A DNA stretch of 64,000 nt, from assembly GCA_024102815.1 (NCBI GenBank), contig JAGFJJ010000049.1, forward strand, positions 1 through 64,000, given 5' to 3'. The notes beneath the pieces were generated by a model that worked only from the letters and a program-made list of their open reading frames with translations, ran no database searches and was not told the origin of the DNA. Shown piece by piece: positions 27,082 to 36,087 of this stretch. Origin of the DNA: Phycisphaerae bacterium. GTDB taxonomy: Bacteria; Planctomycetota; Phycisphaerae; UBA1845. The translations under genes were made by a program, and so were the position numbers. The stretch's first letter is position 1; each line of letters opens with the position of its first letter.

Positions 27082-28476
27082 TCAGACGCCGACTTCCACC
27101 GCCTCCTGGGTCCGCTGATGCTGCTCGGACTCCTCCCGCCATTGTTTCAGCTTCATGCCCAGCGTTCGGACCCCCATGCCCAGGGCCTTGGCCGACTTGG
27201 CACGATGCCCGTTGAACTGCGCCAGGGTTCGTTCGATGAGCTGCCGTTCCATGTCCTCGAGCATGCGACCCTCGCGCAGCGTCCCGAGCCCTGGCGCCGT
27301 GCGCACGCCGCCGCCCAGCCAGCCTTCGACGAGGTCGGGCGTGATCGTCCCGTTGGGGGCAAGCGTTACCGCGCGGTGGCAGAGGTTTTCCAGTTCGCGC
27401 ACGTTGCCCGGCCAGGAGTACTGGCGCAGGATTCGGAGCGTGGCGTCCGCAACGCGCGGCGCGTGAACGCCGTTCTGGCGGACGGCTTGCGCGATGAAAT
27501 GCTCCGCAAGCTCCGGTATGTCCTCGATTCGATCCCGCAGCGGCGGAACCTGAACAGGCAGGACATTGAGCCGGTAATACAGGTCCTCGCGGAATCGTCT
27601 CTTCTCGATCCACTCCCGAAGATCCCGGTTGCTCGTCGCGATGATGCGCACGTTGGCCTGCCGCGTGGTGCTGCTGCCAACACGCTCGAACTGACCCTCC
27701 TGGAGCACGCGAAGCAGCTTGGCCTGGAGAGGGGTGGCCAGCTCCGAGATTTCGTCGAGCAGCAGCGTCCCGCCGTCGGCCAGCTCGAACCTACCCTTCC
27801 GGGTGCGGTCGGCGCCGGTGAACGATCCGCGCTCGTGGCCGAAGATCTCGCTCTCCAGCAGGTTGGACGACAGTGCCGCGCAGTTGACACAGAGCATGGG
27901 GCGATCCGCCCGGGGCGAGCGGCGGTGGATATAGGAGGCGACGAGCTCCTTGCCCGTGCCCGACTCGCCCGTGATGAGCACCGTGCCCTGCCCGGCGGCT
28001 ACGCGATCGAGCTGGGCGCGCAGACGCTGCATCGTGGCGGACGAGCCGATCAACTCTCGACTCGGACACCAGTCCTGCACGGAGACGCGCCAGGCTTCGT
28101 TTTCACGGCGAAGTCGGGCGTGTTCCAGAGCGCGTTCCACCAGCGCTACAAGGGCATCAGCCTCGAACGGCTTCTGGATATAGTCGTAGGCGCCGATGCG
28201 CATGGCCTCGACCGCGGTGCCTACGGTGGCGTAGGCCGTCATCATGATGACGGGCACGTCGCAGCCCGAGGCGCGAAGCTCACGAACCAGGGCCAGCCCG
28301 TCCATGCCCGGCATCTTCAGGTCCGTCAGCACGAGCTCGAAGCGCGACTGGCGGATGGCCTCCAGCGCCGCCGCCGGGTCGGCAAAGGTCGTAACCTGAT
28401 GGTCCTCGCGTGTCAGCGTCGCCGCCACGCTCTCCCGCAGAATCTCCTTGTCGTCCACCACGCAGATTGTCGCCAT
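27082..28476 (-). CDS. Sigma-54 dependent response regulator of the flagellar cascade (FlgR/FlrC-like)
   Basis: NtrC-type activator. The start is ATG 28476, with AGGAG ten bases upstream, giving 464 residues. The receiver domain begins ATICVVDDKEILRESVAATL with the phospho-acceptor Asp in LVLTDLKMPGMDG. The AAA+ domain has Walker A GESGTGKE, the sigma-54 contact loop GSFTGA (a variant of GAFTGA), Walker B GGTLLLDEIS and the arginine finger region LREDLYYRLNVLP. A Fis-type helix-turn-helix ends the protein (KALGMGVRTLGMKLKQW). The histidine kinase gene precedes it by 20 bases; the flgB sigma-54 promoter follows. Confidence 0.94.
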   Translation of the reverse strand: MATICVVDDKEILRESVAATLTREDHQVTTFADPAAALEAIRQSRFELVLTDLKMPGMDGLALVRELRASGCDVPVIMMTAYATVGTAVEAMRIGAYDYIQKPFEADALVALVERALEHARLRRENEAWRVSVQDWCPSRELIGSSATMQRLRAQLDRVAAGQGTVLITGESGTGKELVASYIHRRSPRADRPMLCVNCAALSSNLLESEIFGHERGSFTGADRTRKGRFELADGGTLLLDEISELATPLQAKLLRVLQEGQFERVGSSTTRQANVRIIATSNRDLREWIEKRRFREDLYYRLNVLPVQVPPLRDRIEDIPELAEHFIAQAVRQNGVHAPRVADATLRILRQYSWPGNVRELENLCHRAVTLAPNGTITPDLVEGWLGGGVRTAPGLGTLREGRMLEDMERQLIERTLAQFNGHRAKSAKALGMGVRTLGMKLKQWREESEQHQRTQEAVEVGV

Positions 28477-28496
28477 ACCGCGTCGTCTCCTGTCAT

Positions 28497-29339
28497 CTAA
28501 GACTGATTGCACGCCTTTGCCCGTGGCAGCAGCAGGATGAATCGCGCCCCGCCATCCGGACGGTGCGTCGCCGAAATCGAACCGCCGTTCTGCTCGGCAA
28601 TTCGATGAACGATGGCCAGGCCGAGACCCGTGCCGTTGTCCTTCGTCGTAAAGAACGGATCGAACACGCGTTGGAGGTGTTCCGGGGAAATTCCCGGTCC
28701 GTTGTCCTCCACCACGATCGCCGCGCGGTGCGGATCACGCTTGTTCTCGCCGGCGCGGACCCACACGCGGCCGCTGCGTCCGGCGGCATCAATGGCGTTG
28801 TTGATGAGATTGACCAGTGCCCTTTCCACCTGGGCCGGGTCACAGAACAACTCCATTCCAGTCAGGCGAAGGTCGACTTCGACGTTAACCTTGCCCTCCA
28901 CCGCCCGAACGGCGCACTGCGTCAGTGCCGCGTCCACGACACCCGCCAGCCGGCAGGTCTGTCGATTCGGTTCCGCCCCCCGCGCGAACGCGAGAATGTC
29001 CTCAACGATTGCCTCCGTACCACGCACGGCCGAGAGGATCTGCCGGGCCACGGACTGCTCCCGGGGACGATCGCGAAGGTCGCCTTCAAGCAGCGAGGCG
29101 TAGAGCCCGATCCCGCCAAGCGGATTTCGAATCTCGTGGGCGACGCCGGCAGCCATTTCACCCAGCGCCGCCAGGCGCTCGCGGCGGGCAAGCTCGCGGT
29201 TCTTCTCGTGCAGCTCCTCACGCAGTCGGGCCACCTCGCGCGTGAGCAGCTCGTGCGAATGCTTGAGCCGCTCGGTGACGTCGTTGTACGTCTCGAGGAT
29301 CCGGGCCAGATCTGCCGGTGCCGTAATCGTCGTGGTCAT
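28497..29339 (-). CDS. Soluble sensor histidine kinase, partner of the flagellar regulator (FlgS/FlrB-like)
   Basis: The 280 residues have no membrane segment and no PAS domain. An N-terminal coiled coil (about residues 15-55) leads into the dimerisation domain with His68 in MAAGVAHEIRNPLGGIGLYA, then the ATPase N box (LVNLINNAIDAAG), G1 VVEDNGPGISPEH and G2 DNGTGLGLAIVHRI. A cytosolic kinase beside a sigma-54 activator matches FlgS/FleS types that sense export-gate assembly. The start overlaps the stop of the FlgN-like gene by one base (TAATG). Confidence 0.92.
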   Translation of the reverse strand: MTTTITAPADLARILETYNDVTERLKHSHELLTREVARLREELHEKNRELARRERLAALGEMAAGVAHEIRNPLGGIGLYASLLEGDLRDRPREQSVARQILSAVRGTEAIVEDILAFARGAEPNRQTCRLAGVVDAALTQCAVRAVEGKVNVEVDLRLTGMELFCDPAQVERALVNLINNAIDAAGRSGRVWVRAGENKRDPHRAAIVVEDNGPGISPEHLQRVFDPFFTTKDNGTGLGLAIVHRIAEQNGGSISATHRPDGGARFILLLPRAKACNQS

Positions 29340-29818
29340 TACTGCGCCTCATCCAGTCGGCCGGCCGCGGTCGCACCGGTCGCAGATCGGTAAACCGAAA
29401 TCGCCTCGCCCGTGGCACGTGCCGCGGAAAGCGCCGTGGCTGTCACCCTTCGCCGGACGGAAAGCACATGCGTGTCGCGCTCGTCCTGTTCCAGCACGCG
29501 GGAGAGCCTCGCGGCGGACGAAGCGACCAGCCGATCCGCTTCGCCGCGCTGCTCGCCCTCGAGACCTTCTCGAAAGCGAGACCAGACGCGCCGCACAGCC
29601 GCGAGCGATTCGTGCACCGCGGAGAGCTCTCCGACAACCCGCTTGCGTTGCACAAGGACATCCAGCAGCGGGGTCGTGTCATCCTCACTGACGAGGTTTC
29701 TCTGGCGAAGCGACAGCGCTTCCAGACGCTCGAACAGATCGTCCTGCCTGCGAAGCAAACTCATAACGCGATCGATCGCGGCGCGACGTTCGACAACCCC
29801 GTGGCGCTTGCCGTTCAT
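29339..29818 (-). CDS. FlgN-like flagellar export chaperone
   Basis: Encodes 159 residues from ATG 29818 with AGGAG seven bases upstream. The protein is helical and charged: MSLLRRQDDLFERLEALSLR, LVSEDDTTPLLDVLVQRKRV, then VGELSAVHESLAAVRRVW. The second stretch is the FlgN hallmark (LL..R..L...L). FlgN binds hook-filament junction proteins FlgK/FlgL; those genes are not in this window. The end overlaps the kinase start by one base, so this chaperone and the two-component system are translationally linked. Confidence 0.75.
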   Translation of the reverse strand: MNGKRHGVVERRAAIDRVMSLLRRQDDLFERLEALSLRQRNLVSEDDTTPLLDVLVQRKRVVGELSAVHESLAAVRRVWSRFREGLEGEQRGEADRLVASSAARLSRVLEQDERDTHVLSVRRRVTATALSAARATGEAISVYRSATGATAAGRLDEAQ

Positions 29819-29834
29819 GGGCAACTCCTGTACA

Positions 29835-32210
29835 TCAGAACAGTCCCGAATCACCAAGCCAGGTAAAGTAGTTTTTCCAGTCCGCGCGCGTCTCCGGCGA
29901 GATGCTGGACGTGAACGCCTCCTCCGGCATCGTCTCGGTCAGCACCATGGCCCGCGCCAAGGCCGCCCGCGCCTCGCCGCGATGCCCCAGAAACACATGA
30001 CAGTTGATGATCTGCACGTAGGCGGCGAGGGCACTGACCCGGTCCGCGTACAGACCGGCGGCGTCCTCATACAGCTTCAGTGCCTTCGGATAGTCCCGGG
30101 TTTCGAAGTGACAATCGGCTTCATAGAGATAGGCATGGCGAAGGTACAGCGCCTCGAGCGGCGACAGCGAGCTTGCCGAGCGGACTTCGTACTCGTCGAT
30201 CAGCTCCCGGTAGAGTTGCCTCGCCCGCTCGTAACGGCGGGCCGCCTCCTCGCGCAGCCGATCGCGCTCGCTTGGCACGGCGGCCTGATCCATCTCGGAG
30301 CGAAGTGATCCCGCGCTGCGACGGTAGGAATCCGCCAGCAAGTACCGCGCCCGCCATACGCGCGGATCGTCGGGGTAGCGCTCGATGGCCTCCGTCAAAT
30401 AGGCAATCGCCTGCTCGTTGTCCTTCTTCCGGTTGAGGACGTCGCCCAGCAGAAAGAGCGCCTCGGCAAAGGCCGGCGCTTCGGGCGTAAACACCTCGGA
30501 GTCTTCGAGCACGACGTGCAGTGTCTTCTCGGCAAGATCTTCGTTGCCCGGCCCCATGGAGATGTAGCAAGCCGCCATGGGCACCAATGCGCGGGCGCCG
30601 TCCAGCGTTCGTGGGAAGCGGCGGTAGCATTCCTGGAACGCCGCGACGGCGTCTTCGAAGCGGCCCTCGAGCTGATAGAGCTGACCCACGCGAAGCAGGG
30701 CACGGGGAACGAAGGGGTTGGTCGGACGCTCGCGGGCGAACGCGGCAAACTGCTCGGCCGCTTCCGTCAGGCGACCCGCCCGCGCCAGGAGCTCCGCCGC
30801 CTGCCAGCTTGCCCAGGCCGACCGCTCCTCGTTGTACGTGCTCAGGCGAGCGATTTCCCCGTAGGTTTCCGATGCCCGCTCGAAGAGCCGGCGGCTTTCC
30901 GCGTGGCGTGACACCGGCGGGGCGTCGGCCGCGTCATAAAGCCGGTCCACCGAACCTTCGAGCTCTTCGGCACTCAGAACCTGCAATTGCGCGAGCGGCT
31001 CCAATACCGCGACCGCCTGCTGGACTTCGTCGCGGTCAACGAGCTTGGCAGCCAGCTCCGCATATCCCAATGCCGCTGCGAATTGCCCCGACTGACGCTT
31101 GGACTCCGCCATCACCGACAGCGAGGTCCGCACGACGTCCCGATTGATCAGCCTCCGTTCCCGCAGGCGATCCAGGTCTTCCAGCGCGACCTGGTAGGTC
31201 GAGATGGCATCGTCGTCGCGTTGCAGCATCGCGAGCGCTTCGGCCGCGCCCAAACGGCTTGCCGCCGCGTACACGCTGCCGGGATGCGTGTGAATCACGT
31301 CTTCGAAGAAAGAAAGCGCTTCTTGCGGCCGTTGCGGACCCCCGTCGCTGAGCACCACGCGGCCCAGCAACCAGCCGGTCATGGGATAGGCCTCGTCCAG
31401 GCGGTCCATGTCGTTGCGGAGCGTCCGCAGCAGCCGCTCCACCTCGTCGTAGTGCCCCGACTTGTAGAGGAGCAGGGCTTCAAGAAATGCCATCCGGGGC
31501 TCCAGGTCGGTGCCCGCGAACAGGGGTCGCTCGGCCACCAGCCGCGTGGAGGCCTCTTTCAGGCGGTCCAGATCATCGAGCACCTCGATCTGTCGCTCGA
31601 GAGCCCAAAGGCGCTCCTCCAGTCGATGCTCGGGAACCTCGGCAAGATAGCGGTCGAGCTCGTCGAGTTGGGCTTCGGGGTCGATGTTCAGCCGATCCCG
31701 GCGTAGCAGAAACACGTGACGCCGCAATTCCCAAGGCTCGGACAGATCCTGTTTCAGCGCCGCGTCATAGTACTCGACCGCCCTGGCCGGCTTACCCCGC
31801 ATCTCCGCGGCGTACCCGCGAAGCTCGAGATCGGGTCCGGTCAGCGGCTCCCTATCCGCCACGGCCTCCGCAAAGTGCTCCTCGATGCGCTCCCATGTAG
31901 CCTGAGAGGAATCCCCCGCCTCCTTGGCGTACCCGGCCTCGGCTCGCGCCAAGATTCGGTAGATGGGTCCAAGATCGGCGCCGCGCTCGCGATGCTTTGC
32001 CAGCAGCGCCCCGGCCAGCTGAATGACCCGGTTATGCAGTCCACCCTCTTCGAGCGTCTCGAGGTAGACAATGGCCCGGTCGAGCGGCAACGACCGCGGA
32101 TCGGGGCGAAGCCGCCATGCGGCGACGCCCAGCAGGCCAAGCGAGGCGAGCAGGAGCGGCACCTGCCATCGACCCCGGGCGCGATTCTTGAGCTGTGACC
32201 AATCCGACAT
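29835..32210 (-). CDS. Large membrane-anchored TPR protein heading the flagellar run
   Basis: From ATG 32210 (AGGA upstream) 791 residues are encoded. One N-terminal helix (WQVPLLLASLGLLGVAAWRL) is followed entirely by helical repeats. TPR-like units are clear at IAYLTEAIERYPDDPRVW, LKLYEDAAGLYADRVSALAA, FEDAVAAFQECYRRFPRTLD and SFFEDVIHTHPGSVYAAASR. The protein would be anchored in the inner membrane with repeats in the periplasm or cytoplasm; topology is unclear. It is 16 bases upstream of the FlgN-like gene, so probably in the same transcript. I know no named flagellar family of this size; a scaffold role is only an inference. Confidence 0.85.
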   Translation of the reverse strand: MSDWSQLKNRARGRWQVPLLLASLGLLGVAAWRLRPDPRSLPLDRAIVYLETLEEGGLHNRVIQLAGALLAKHRERGADLGPIYRILARAEAGYAKEAGDSSQATWERIEEHFAEAVADREPLTGPDLELRGYAAEMRGKPARAVEYYDAALKQDLSEPWELRRHVFLLRRDRLNIDPEAQLDELDRYLAEVPEHRLEERLWALERQIEVLDDLDRLKEASTRLVAERPLFAGTDLEPRMAFLEALLLYKSGHYDEVERLLRTLRNDMDRLDEAYPMTGWLLGRVVLSDGGPQRPQEALSFFEDVIHTHPGSVYAAASRLGAAEALAMLQRDDDAISTYQVALEDLDRLRERRLINRDVVRTSLSVMAESKRQSGQFAAALGYAELAAKLVDRDEVQQAVAVLEPLAQLQVLSAEELEGSVDRLYDAADAPPVSRHAESRRLFERASETYGEIARLSTYNEERSAWASWQAAELLARAGRLTEAAEQFAAFARERPTNPFVPRALLRVGQLYQLEGRFEDAVAAFQECYRRFPRTLDGARALVPMAACYISMGPGNEDLAEKTLHVVLEDSEVFTPEAPAFAEALFLLGDVLNRKKDNEQAIAYLTEAIERYPDDPRVWRARYLLADSYRRSAGSLRSEMDQAAVPSERDRLREEAARRYERARQLYRELIDEYEVRSASSLSPLEALYLRHAYLYEADCHFETRDYPKALKLYEDAAGLYADRVSALAAYVQIINCHVFLGHRGEARAALARAMVLTETMPEEAFTSSISPETRADWKNYFTWLGDSGLF

Positions 32211-32615
32211 GACGCCCATCCTGAGCCTGGCGGCACCCCGTCCCTGATGCTCGTTCTCCGAGCATCCCTGCGCGGCTCCGCTCTCGCATCCTCCTGATGC
32301 GTTGCACAGAATGTCGGCAGAAATTGCCGCCGATCTTGACCGCAAGCGGCAGGAGTCGGCTCCCATCGCGGCCGATCTGAAGCGCGCCTCCGCGACGCCG
32401 CGGCACCCGCGTCTCCCCTTATCACTCCCCTGCCCCCCGTATCAGCACTGCCGCGCCGGTTCGTTGGTGGACAAGTGCTGCGCCGTTTCGCGACGGATGG
32501 TGCGGAGAGCCCAAGGCCGGCGCGAAAAAAAACCGGCGGACGAATCCGAAGATTCGCCGCCGGAATTTACATTTCGCGGAATCAACTCCGGCACATCTCG
32601 CGCCGGATATCGTTC
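32211..32615. other. Intergenic stretch upstream of the TPR gene
   Basis: About 400 bases without a convincing gene. The only clear element is the minus-strand terminator at 32525-32563. The rest is GC-rich with C-rich runs (near 32410-32440) and probably contains the promoter of the flagellar TPR/FlgN/kinase operon; I could not identify one. Confidence 0.5.
32525..32563 (-). terminator. Rho-independent terminator after the 93-residue protein gene
   Basis: On the minus strand the sequence forms a stem CCGGCGG plus CGAATC, a TTCG tetraloop, and the complementary arm GATTCG-t-CCGCCGG with a single bulged base, followed by eight consecutive T. It starts about 50 bases after the stop codon of the 32616-32897 gene and separates it from the flagellar run downstream. 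Confidence 0.85.
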
Positions 32616-32897
32616 TTAGAAGTTCACCGCGATGTCCAGATTGCAGGCGATCATGCGCGCCTTCGTCACCGGGATGTACGGGCTGTCGCTGAGCTTCGTG
32701 ACGAAGAGCTGATCCTTGCCAATGACGTTGATCAGCGGCGAGCGACCGGCCGCAACGCCGTCCTCGGGGACCCGCAGCAGGTGACCGGACCAGTTGCACA
32801 CGTAGCAACCCGGGTCGTTGATGGCGTCAAACGGAATCGTCGTGCCACAGGTCGTCGTCGTGTTGTTGCTCTGAGGGAACTGCGTCGCGTTGTTCAT
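32616..32897 (-). CDS. Small protein of unknown function with its own terminator
   Basis: The 93-residue protein has an Asn/Thr-rich start (MNNATQFPQSNNTTTTC), three cysteines in the first half (C17, C31, C34 in CYVCNWSG), and a compact C-terminal part (LIACNLDIAVNF-like end, ILE/VAL rich). It has no signal peptide or membrane helix. AAGGAG precedes the ATG by nine bases and a strong terminator follows, so it is clearly a real monocistronic gene. The composition suggests a small folded, possibly self-assembling or metal-binding protein. Family not recognised. Confidence 0.8.
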   Translation of the reverse strand: MNNATQFPQSNNTTTTCGTTIPFDAINDPGCYVCNWSGHLLRVPEDGVAAGRSPLINVIGKDQLFVTKLSDSPYIPVTKARMIACNLDIAVNF

Positions 32898-33003
32898 TCG
32901 TGTCTCTCCTTGGAAACAGATTTCCGACTAAAACCCGGTCAATCACCGACAACGGCGCCAGTTGCCATGTGAAGGGGAACCTCCCCGGACCGACCTAACC
33001 AAG

Positions 33004-33031
33004 TGATCGGTGAGTCCGGGGCTGTGGTTTA
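33004..33031 (-). promoter_or_regulatory. Possible sigma-28 type promoter upstream of the 93-residue protein
   Basis: On the minus strand TAAA at 33031-33028 is followed after 16 bases by ACCGATCA, six of eight positions matching the FliA -10 box GCCGATAA (ideal spacing 15). It lies about 105 bases before the ATG. The match is imperfect and was found by eye. Confidence 0.3.
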
Positions 33032-33162
33032 ATCTGGACCAAATCTTCAATGTCACGGGAAAGAAACGGCGATTCCCGATCCCGAGAGGCGTGATCCTAC
33101 GGAACGATCGCCCGCGAGATTCCGTTAACCGCGCCGTCCGAGAACCCGCCCGACCGATGGGC

Positions 33163-33984
33163 TCAGGACACTTCGACCACGACGTCTGCCAAATCGGTGA
33201 ATAACGCGTCCGCCCGACCGCAATTCACCGCGATCTCCATCAGATCGGCGCTGCCCACAAGGGCCAGCAACGCGCCGGGCGCTACTTCGCCGAATGTGCT
33301 TCGGAGGGGGCCGATGTTCCGCCCTCCGCAGCGTACCTGAAGCGCATGCCCCGGTCGGCCCAGCGATTCCAGTTGCTCACGATGCACGTTGCTCACGAGC
33401 GTCCCGAAGTGATCAACGTAAAGAACCTGCCCGTGAATGCTCTTTCCGGTCACGTCCGCCCGGCAGGAGATCGGAAGGACCTCGATGCGATCCGTGGCAC
33501 GTCCGAAATTGTGCAGGGGCGTGCCGTTGGCCAGATGCGCCGCAACGGGCGCCATGATATCCCGGCCATGGAAGGTCATCGAAAGCTGAGTCTGAAAGTA
33601 ATTTCGGTTCTCGATGACCAACATGTCCTCCGCCCGAAACTCGCGGTGAATGAAGGTCAGCAGCCCGTTATCCGGGGCGATCACGAATTGCCCGCCGTAG
33701 CGTCCAAGGAGAATGCGCCGCGACGTACCCACGCCCGGATCGACGACGGCCACGTGGATCGTGCCCGCCGGAAACCAGCGCATCGCCTGCCACAGTACAA
33801 AGCCTCCGTGGGTCACGTTCTGCGGGGCGATGCTGTGACAGATATCCGTCACCCGCGCTGCGGGAGCGATGCTCGCAATGACGCCCTTCATCGCCGCGAC
33901 GTAATGATCGTGCAGGCCGAAATCGGTTGTCAGCGTGATATGAGGATCGCCGGGGCCCTGAGGGTCGCGATGGATCATCGGCAT
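33163..33984 (-). CDS. S-adenosylmethionine hydrolase / SAM hydroxide adenosyltransferase (DUF62)
   Basis: The family hydrolyses SAM to adenosine and methionine. From ATG 33984 (AGGTG ten bases upstream) 273 residues are encoded. Conserved blocks are present: TLTTDFGLHDHYVAAMKGVI at the N-terminus, VAVVDPGVGTSRRILLGRYG, VIAPDNGLLT, and TFHGRDIMAPVAAHLANGTP, with a beta-barrel C-terminal domain (VLYVDHFGTLVSNV). The Asp-Arg-His type active-site residues of the family are within these blocks. It is transcribed away from pcm with about 120 bases between starts. Confidence 0.92.
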   Translation of the reverse strand: MPMIHRDPQGPGDPHITLTTDFGLHDHYVAAMKGVIASIAPAARVTDICHSIAPQNVTHGGFVLWQAMRWFPAGTIHVAVVDPGVGTSRRILLGRYGGQFVIAPDNGLLTFIHREFRAEDMLVIENRNYFQTQLSMTFHGRDIMAPVAAHLANGTPLHNFGRATDRIEVLPISCRADVTGKSIHGQVLYVDHFGTLVSNVHREQLESLGRPGHALQVRCGGRNIGPLRSTFGEVAPGALLALVGSADLMEIAVNCGRADALFTDLADVVVEVS

Positions 33985-34103
33985 CGTCCGTGTCACCTGG
34001 GGATGATGTGCATACAATTCAGCCTTGGGCGATAATCGGCCGAATCAGCGACAATCCGGCCGCTTACCGCGGATGCGCGTGTTCTCAACTCGCCGATGTA
34101 ACC

Positions 34104-34781
34104 ATGTTTGACCCTGCCGACAATAGTACCCGGTCAACCCGCGATGACATGATCGAGTACCACATTCGTGCCCGTGGCATTAAGGATGCCCGCGTGCTTC
34201 GTGCTCTGCGGCAGATCCCACGCGAACGCTTCGTCACGCCGCAGGCACAGGCGAACGCCTACGACGACCAGCCTCTTCCGATCGGCTTTGGGCAGACCAT
34301 CAGCCAGCCGTTCATCGTCGCGTACATGACGGAGAAGCTCGCCGTCGAGCCGAGCCATCGCGTACTCGAAATCGGTACCGGGTCGGGCTTCCAGACCGCC
34401 CTGCTCGCCCTGCTCGCCGCACGGGTGTACACCGTGGAGCGCGTCGCCGAACTCAGCCGCCAGGCTCGGCATGTGCTCCATGAACTGGCGCTGGAAAACG
34501 TCTCGTTTCGGGTCGGGGACGGCACGGCCGGCTGGCCTGAAGAGGCCCCGTACAATCGCATTCTCGTCACTGCCGGCGCACCGGCCGTGCCCCTCGCTCT
34601 TCGAGATCAGCTTGCCGATCAGGGGCGACTCATCATCCCCGTCGGTGGCACCACCGAGCAGCGCCTCATTCTCGGCGAACGCCGCGGCGAGCACTTTGTT
34701 GAGACGCCGCTGCTGCCCTGCCGCTTTGTCCAGCTTCTGGGCTCCCAGGGTTGGCCGGAAGGCGAGACTCCGACATCTTGA
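34104..34781 (+). CDS. pcm: Protein-L-isoaspartate O-methyltransferase
   Basis: Repairs isoaspartyl residues in damaged proteins using SAM; cytoplasmic. I chose ATG 34104 (225 residues) because Pcm proteins carry about 15 residues before the [20 protein letters not shown] segment. Motifs: [30 protein letters not shown]-binding [20 protein letters not shown] and the post motifs [13 protein letters not shown] and LIIPVGG. No strong ribosome binding site is visible. It is divergent from the SAM hydrolase gene; both handle SAM-related chemistry. Confidence 0.94.
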   Translation: MFDPADNSTRSTRDDMIEYHIRARGIKDARVLRALRQIPRERFVTPQAQANAYDDQPLPIGFGQTISQPFIVAYMTEKLAVEPSHRVLEIGTGSGFQTALLALLAARVYTVERVAELSRQARHVLHELALENVSFRVGDGTAGWPEEAPYNRILVTAGAPAVPLALRDQLADQGRLIIPVGGTTEQRLILGERRGEHFVETPLLPCRFVQLLGSQGWPEGETPTS

Positions 34782-34883
34782 GAGAATCGCGAGTTCATTC
34801 TACCTTCGTGGCTCAGACGGCTTGTCGATTGTAACGGGCCCATCGGCCTCTTGTCGCAAGGCCCCTCTTTAGGAATCACACCC

Positions 34884-35951
34884 ATGACACGAAACCCGAT
34901 TCTTCTCGCAACGATCCTGCTGCTCGCGTCACCTGCCATGTCGCGCGGCGAAGAGCCCACGCGCGGCGCGCCGGCTTCTCCGTCGCGGCGGACGCTGCCT
35001 CCCGAGGGAGACGAATCCAAGTACCTTGCCAACATTACGCAGCTTACCTCAAACGACATGGGCTTGTTCAATGCCGGCGAGGCGTATTTCTCACCGGACG
35101 GCCGTACGGTGATTTTCCAGGCCACACCCATCGGCAAGCAGGAATACCAGATCTACACGCTCGATCTCAAATCCAACGAGCTGCGGATGGTGAGCACGGG
35201 CAAGGGCGCCTGCACGTGCTCGTTCTTCCGACCGGACGGCAAGAAGATCATCTTCGCCTCCAGCCACCTCGATCCCCACGTGGACGAGCCCAAGCCGGCG
35301 GAAAGCGCCGGCCGCTACAAGTGGGCGTTCAATGAGCACATGGACATCTTCGAAGCCGACCCGGACGGCTCCAACCTTCGACGCCTCAACGACGCGCCCG
35401 GTTATGACGCCGAGGGTGCCTACGCTCCGGACGGAAAATCCATCGTCTTCACATCGCAACGCGATGGCGACCTCGAGATTTACGTCATGGATGCCGACGG
35501 CAAGAATCCCCGCCGCATCACGCACGGCAAGGGCTACGACGGCGGCCCCTTCTTCTCTCCCGACGGAAAGCAGATCATCTATCGTGGCGACCGCCGCGGC
35601 GATGAGAACCTCCAGCTCCGCATTGTGAACGCCGACGGCACCGACGATCGCGCCATCACCGACAACGATGTCTTCAACTGGTGTCCGTACTGGTACCCCA
35701 ACGGCAGGGCGATCATCTTCACCCAGGCCGATCATGCCGCTTATCGCCGGGGGGAGCGCCCCAATTACGATCTTTACCTGACCACGCCCAAGGGTGACCG
35801 TTTCGTTCGGGTGACGTTTTCTCCCGATTTTGACGGCCTGCCCGTCTTCAGTCCGGACGGGAAGAAACTGATGTGGACATCCAAGCGAGGCGGGCTTGAA
35901 GAGCCTCAGGTGTTCATCGCGGACTTCACGCTCCCCGAGGACTTGCGTTAG
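34884..35951 (+). CDS. Secreted TolB-like beta-propeller protein (PD40 repeats)
   Basis: From ATG 34884 (AGGA upstream) 355 residues are encoded with a signal peptide cut near SPAMSRGEE. About six PD40/WD-type blades follow, each with F-(S/F)-PDG-(K/R)-x-I-(I/V)-F: FSPDGRTVIFQATPIGKQEY, FFRPDGKKIIFASSHLD, YAPDGKSIVFTSQRDGDLEI, FFSPDGKQIIYRGDRRGDEN and FSPDGKKLMWTSKRGG. Such periplasmic propellers bind proteins or ligands; no catalytic residues are evident. It stands alone with no obvious operon partner. Confidence 0.9.
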   Translation: MTRNPILLATILLLASPAMSRGEEPTRGAPASPSRRTLPPEGDESKYLANITQLTSNDMGLFNAGEAYFSPDGRTVIFQATPIGKQEYQIYTLDLKSNELRMVSTGKGACTCSFFRPDGKKIIFASSHLDPHVDEPKPAESAGRYKWAFNEHMDIFEADPDGSNLRRLNDAPGYDAEGAYAPDGKSIVFTSQRDGDLEIYVMDADGKNPRRITHGKGYDGGPFFSPDGKQIIYRGDRRGDENLQLRIVNADGTDDRAITDNDVFNWCPYWYPNGRAIIFTQADHAAYRRGERPNYDLYLTTPKGDRFVRVTFSPDFDGLPVFSPDGKKLMWTSKRGGLEEPQVFIADFTLPEDLR

Positions 35952-36087
35952 GCGTCGGCGGAAAACGCGCGGCCCATTCGAAACGCATCATTCGGGGAGG
36001 ATTCCGAAACCGGAACTCGCAGGCGAGCGGTGTGGCACTGCCCACGTGCGGTGCTTTTTCAGAATCGAATTGAAGCAATACACCCCA

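Noticed and set aside
26566..28500. 644-codon plus-strand frame across flgB and the sigma-54 regulator
   Set aside because: It runs across two well-supported minus-strand genes and their promoter.
35952..36087. GC-rich inverted sequences between the propeller gene and the convergent zinc-ribbon gene
   Set aside because: Arms do not pair over more than four bases, so no terminator is claimed.
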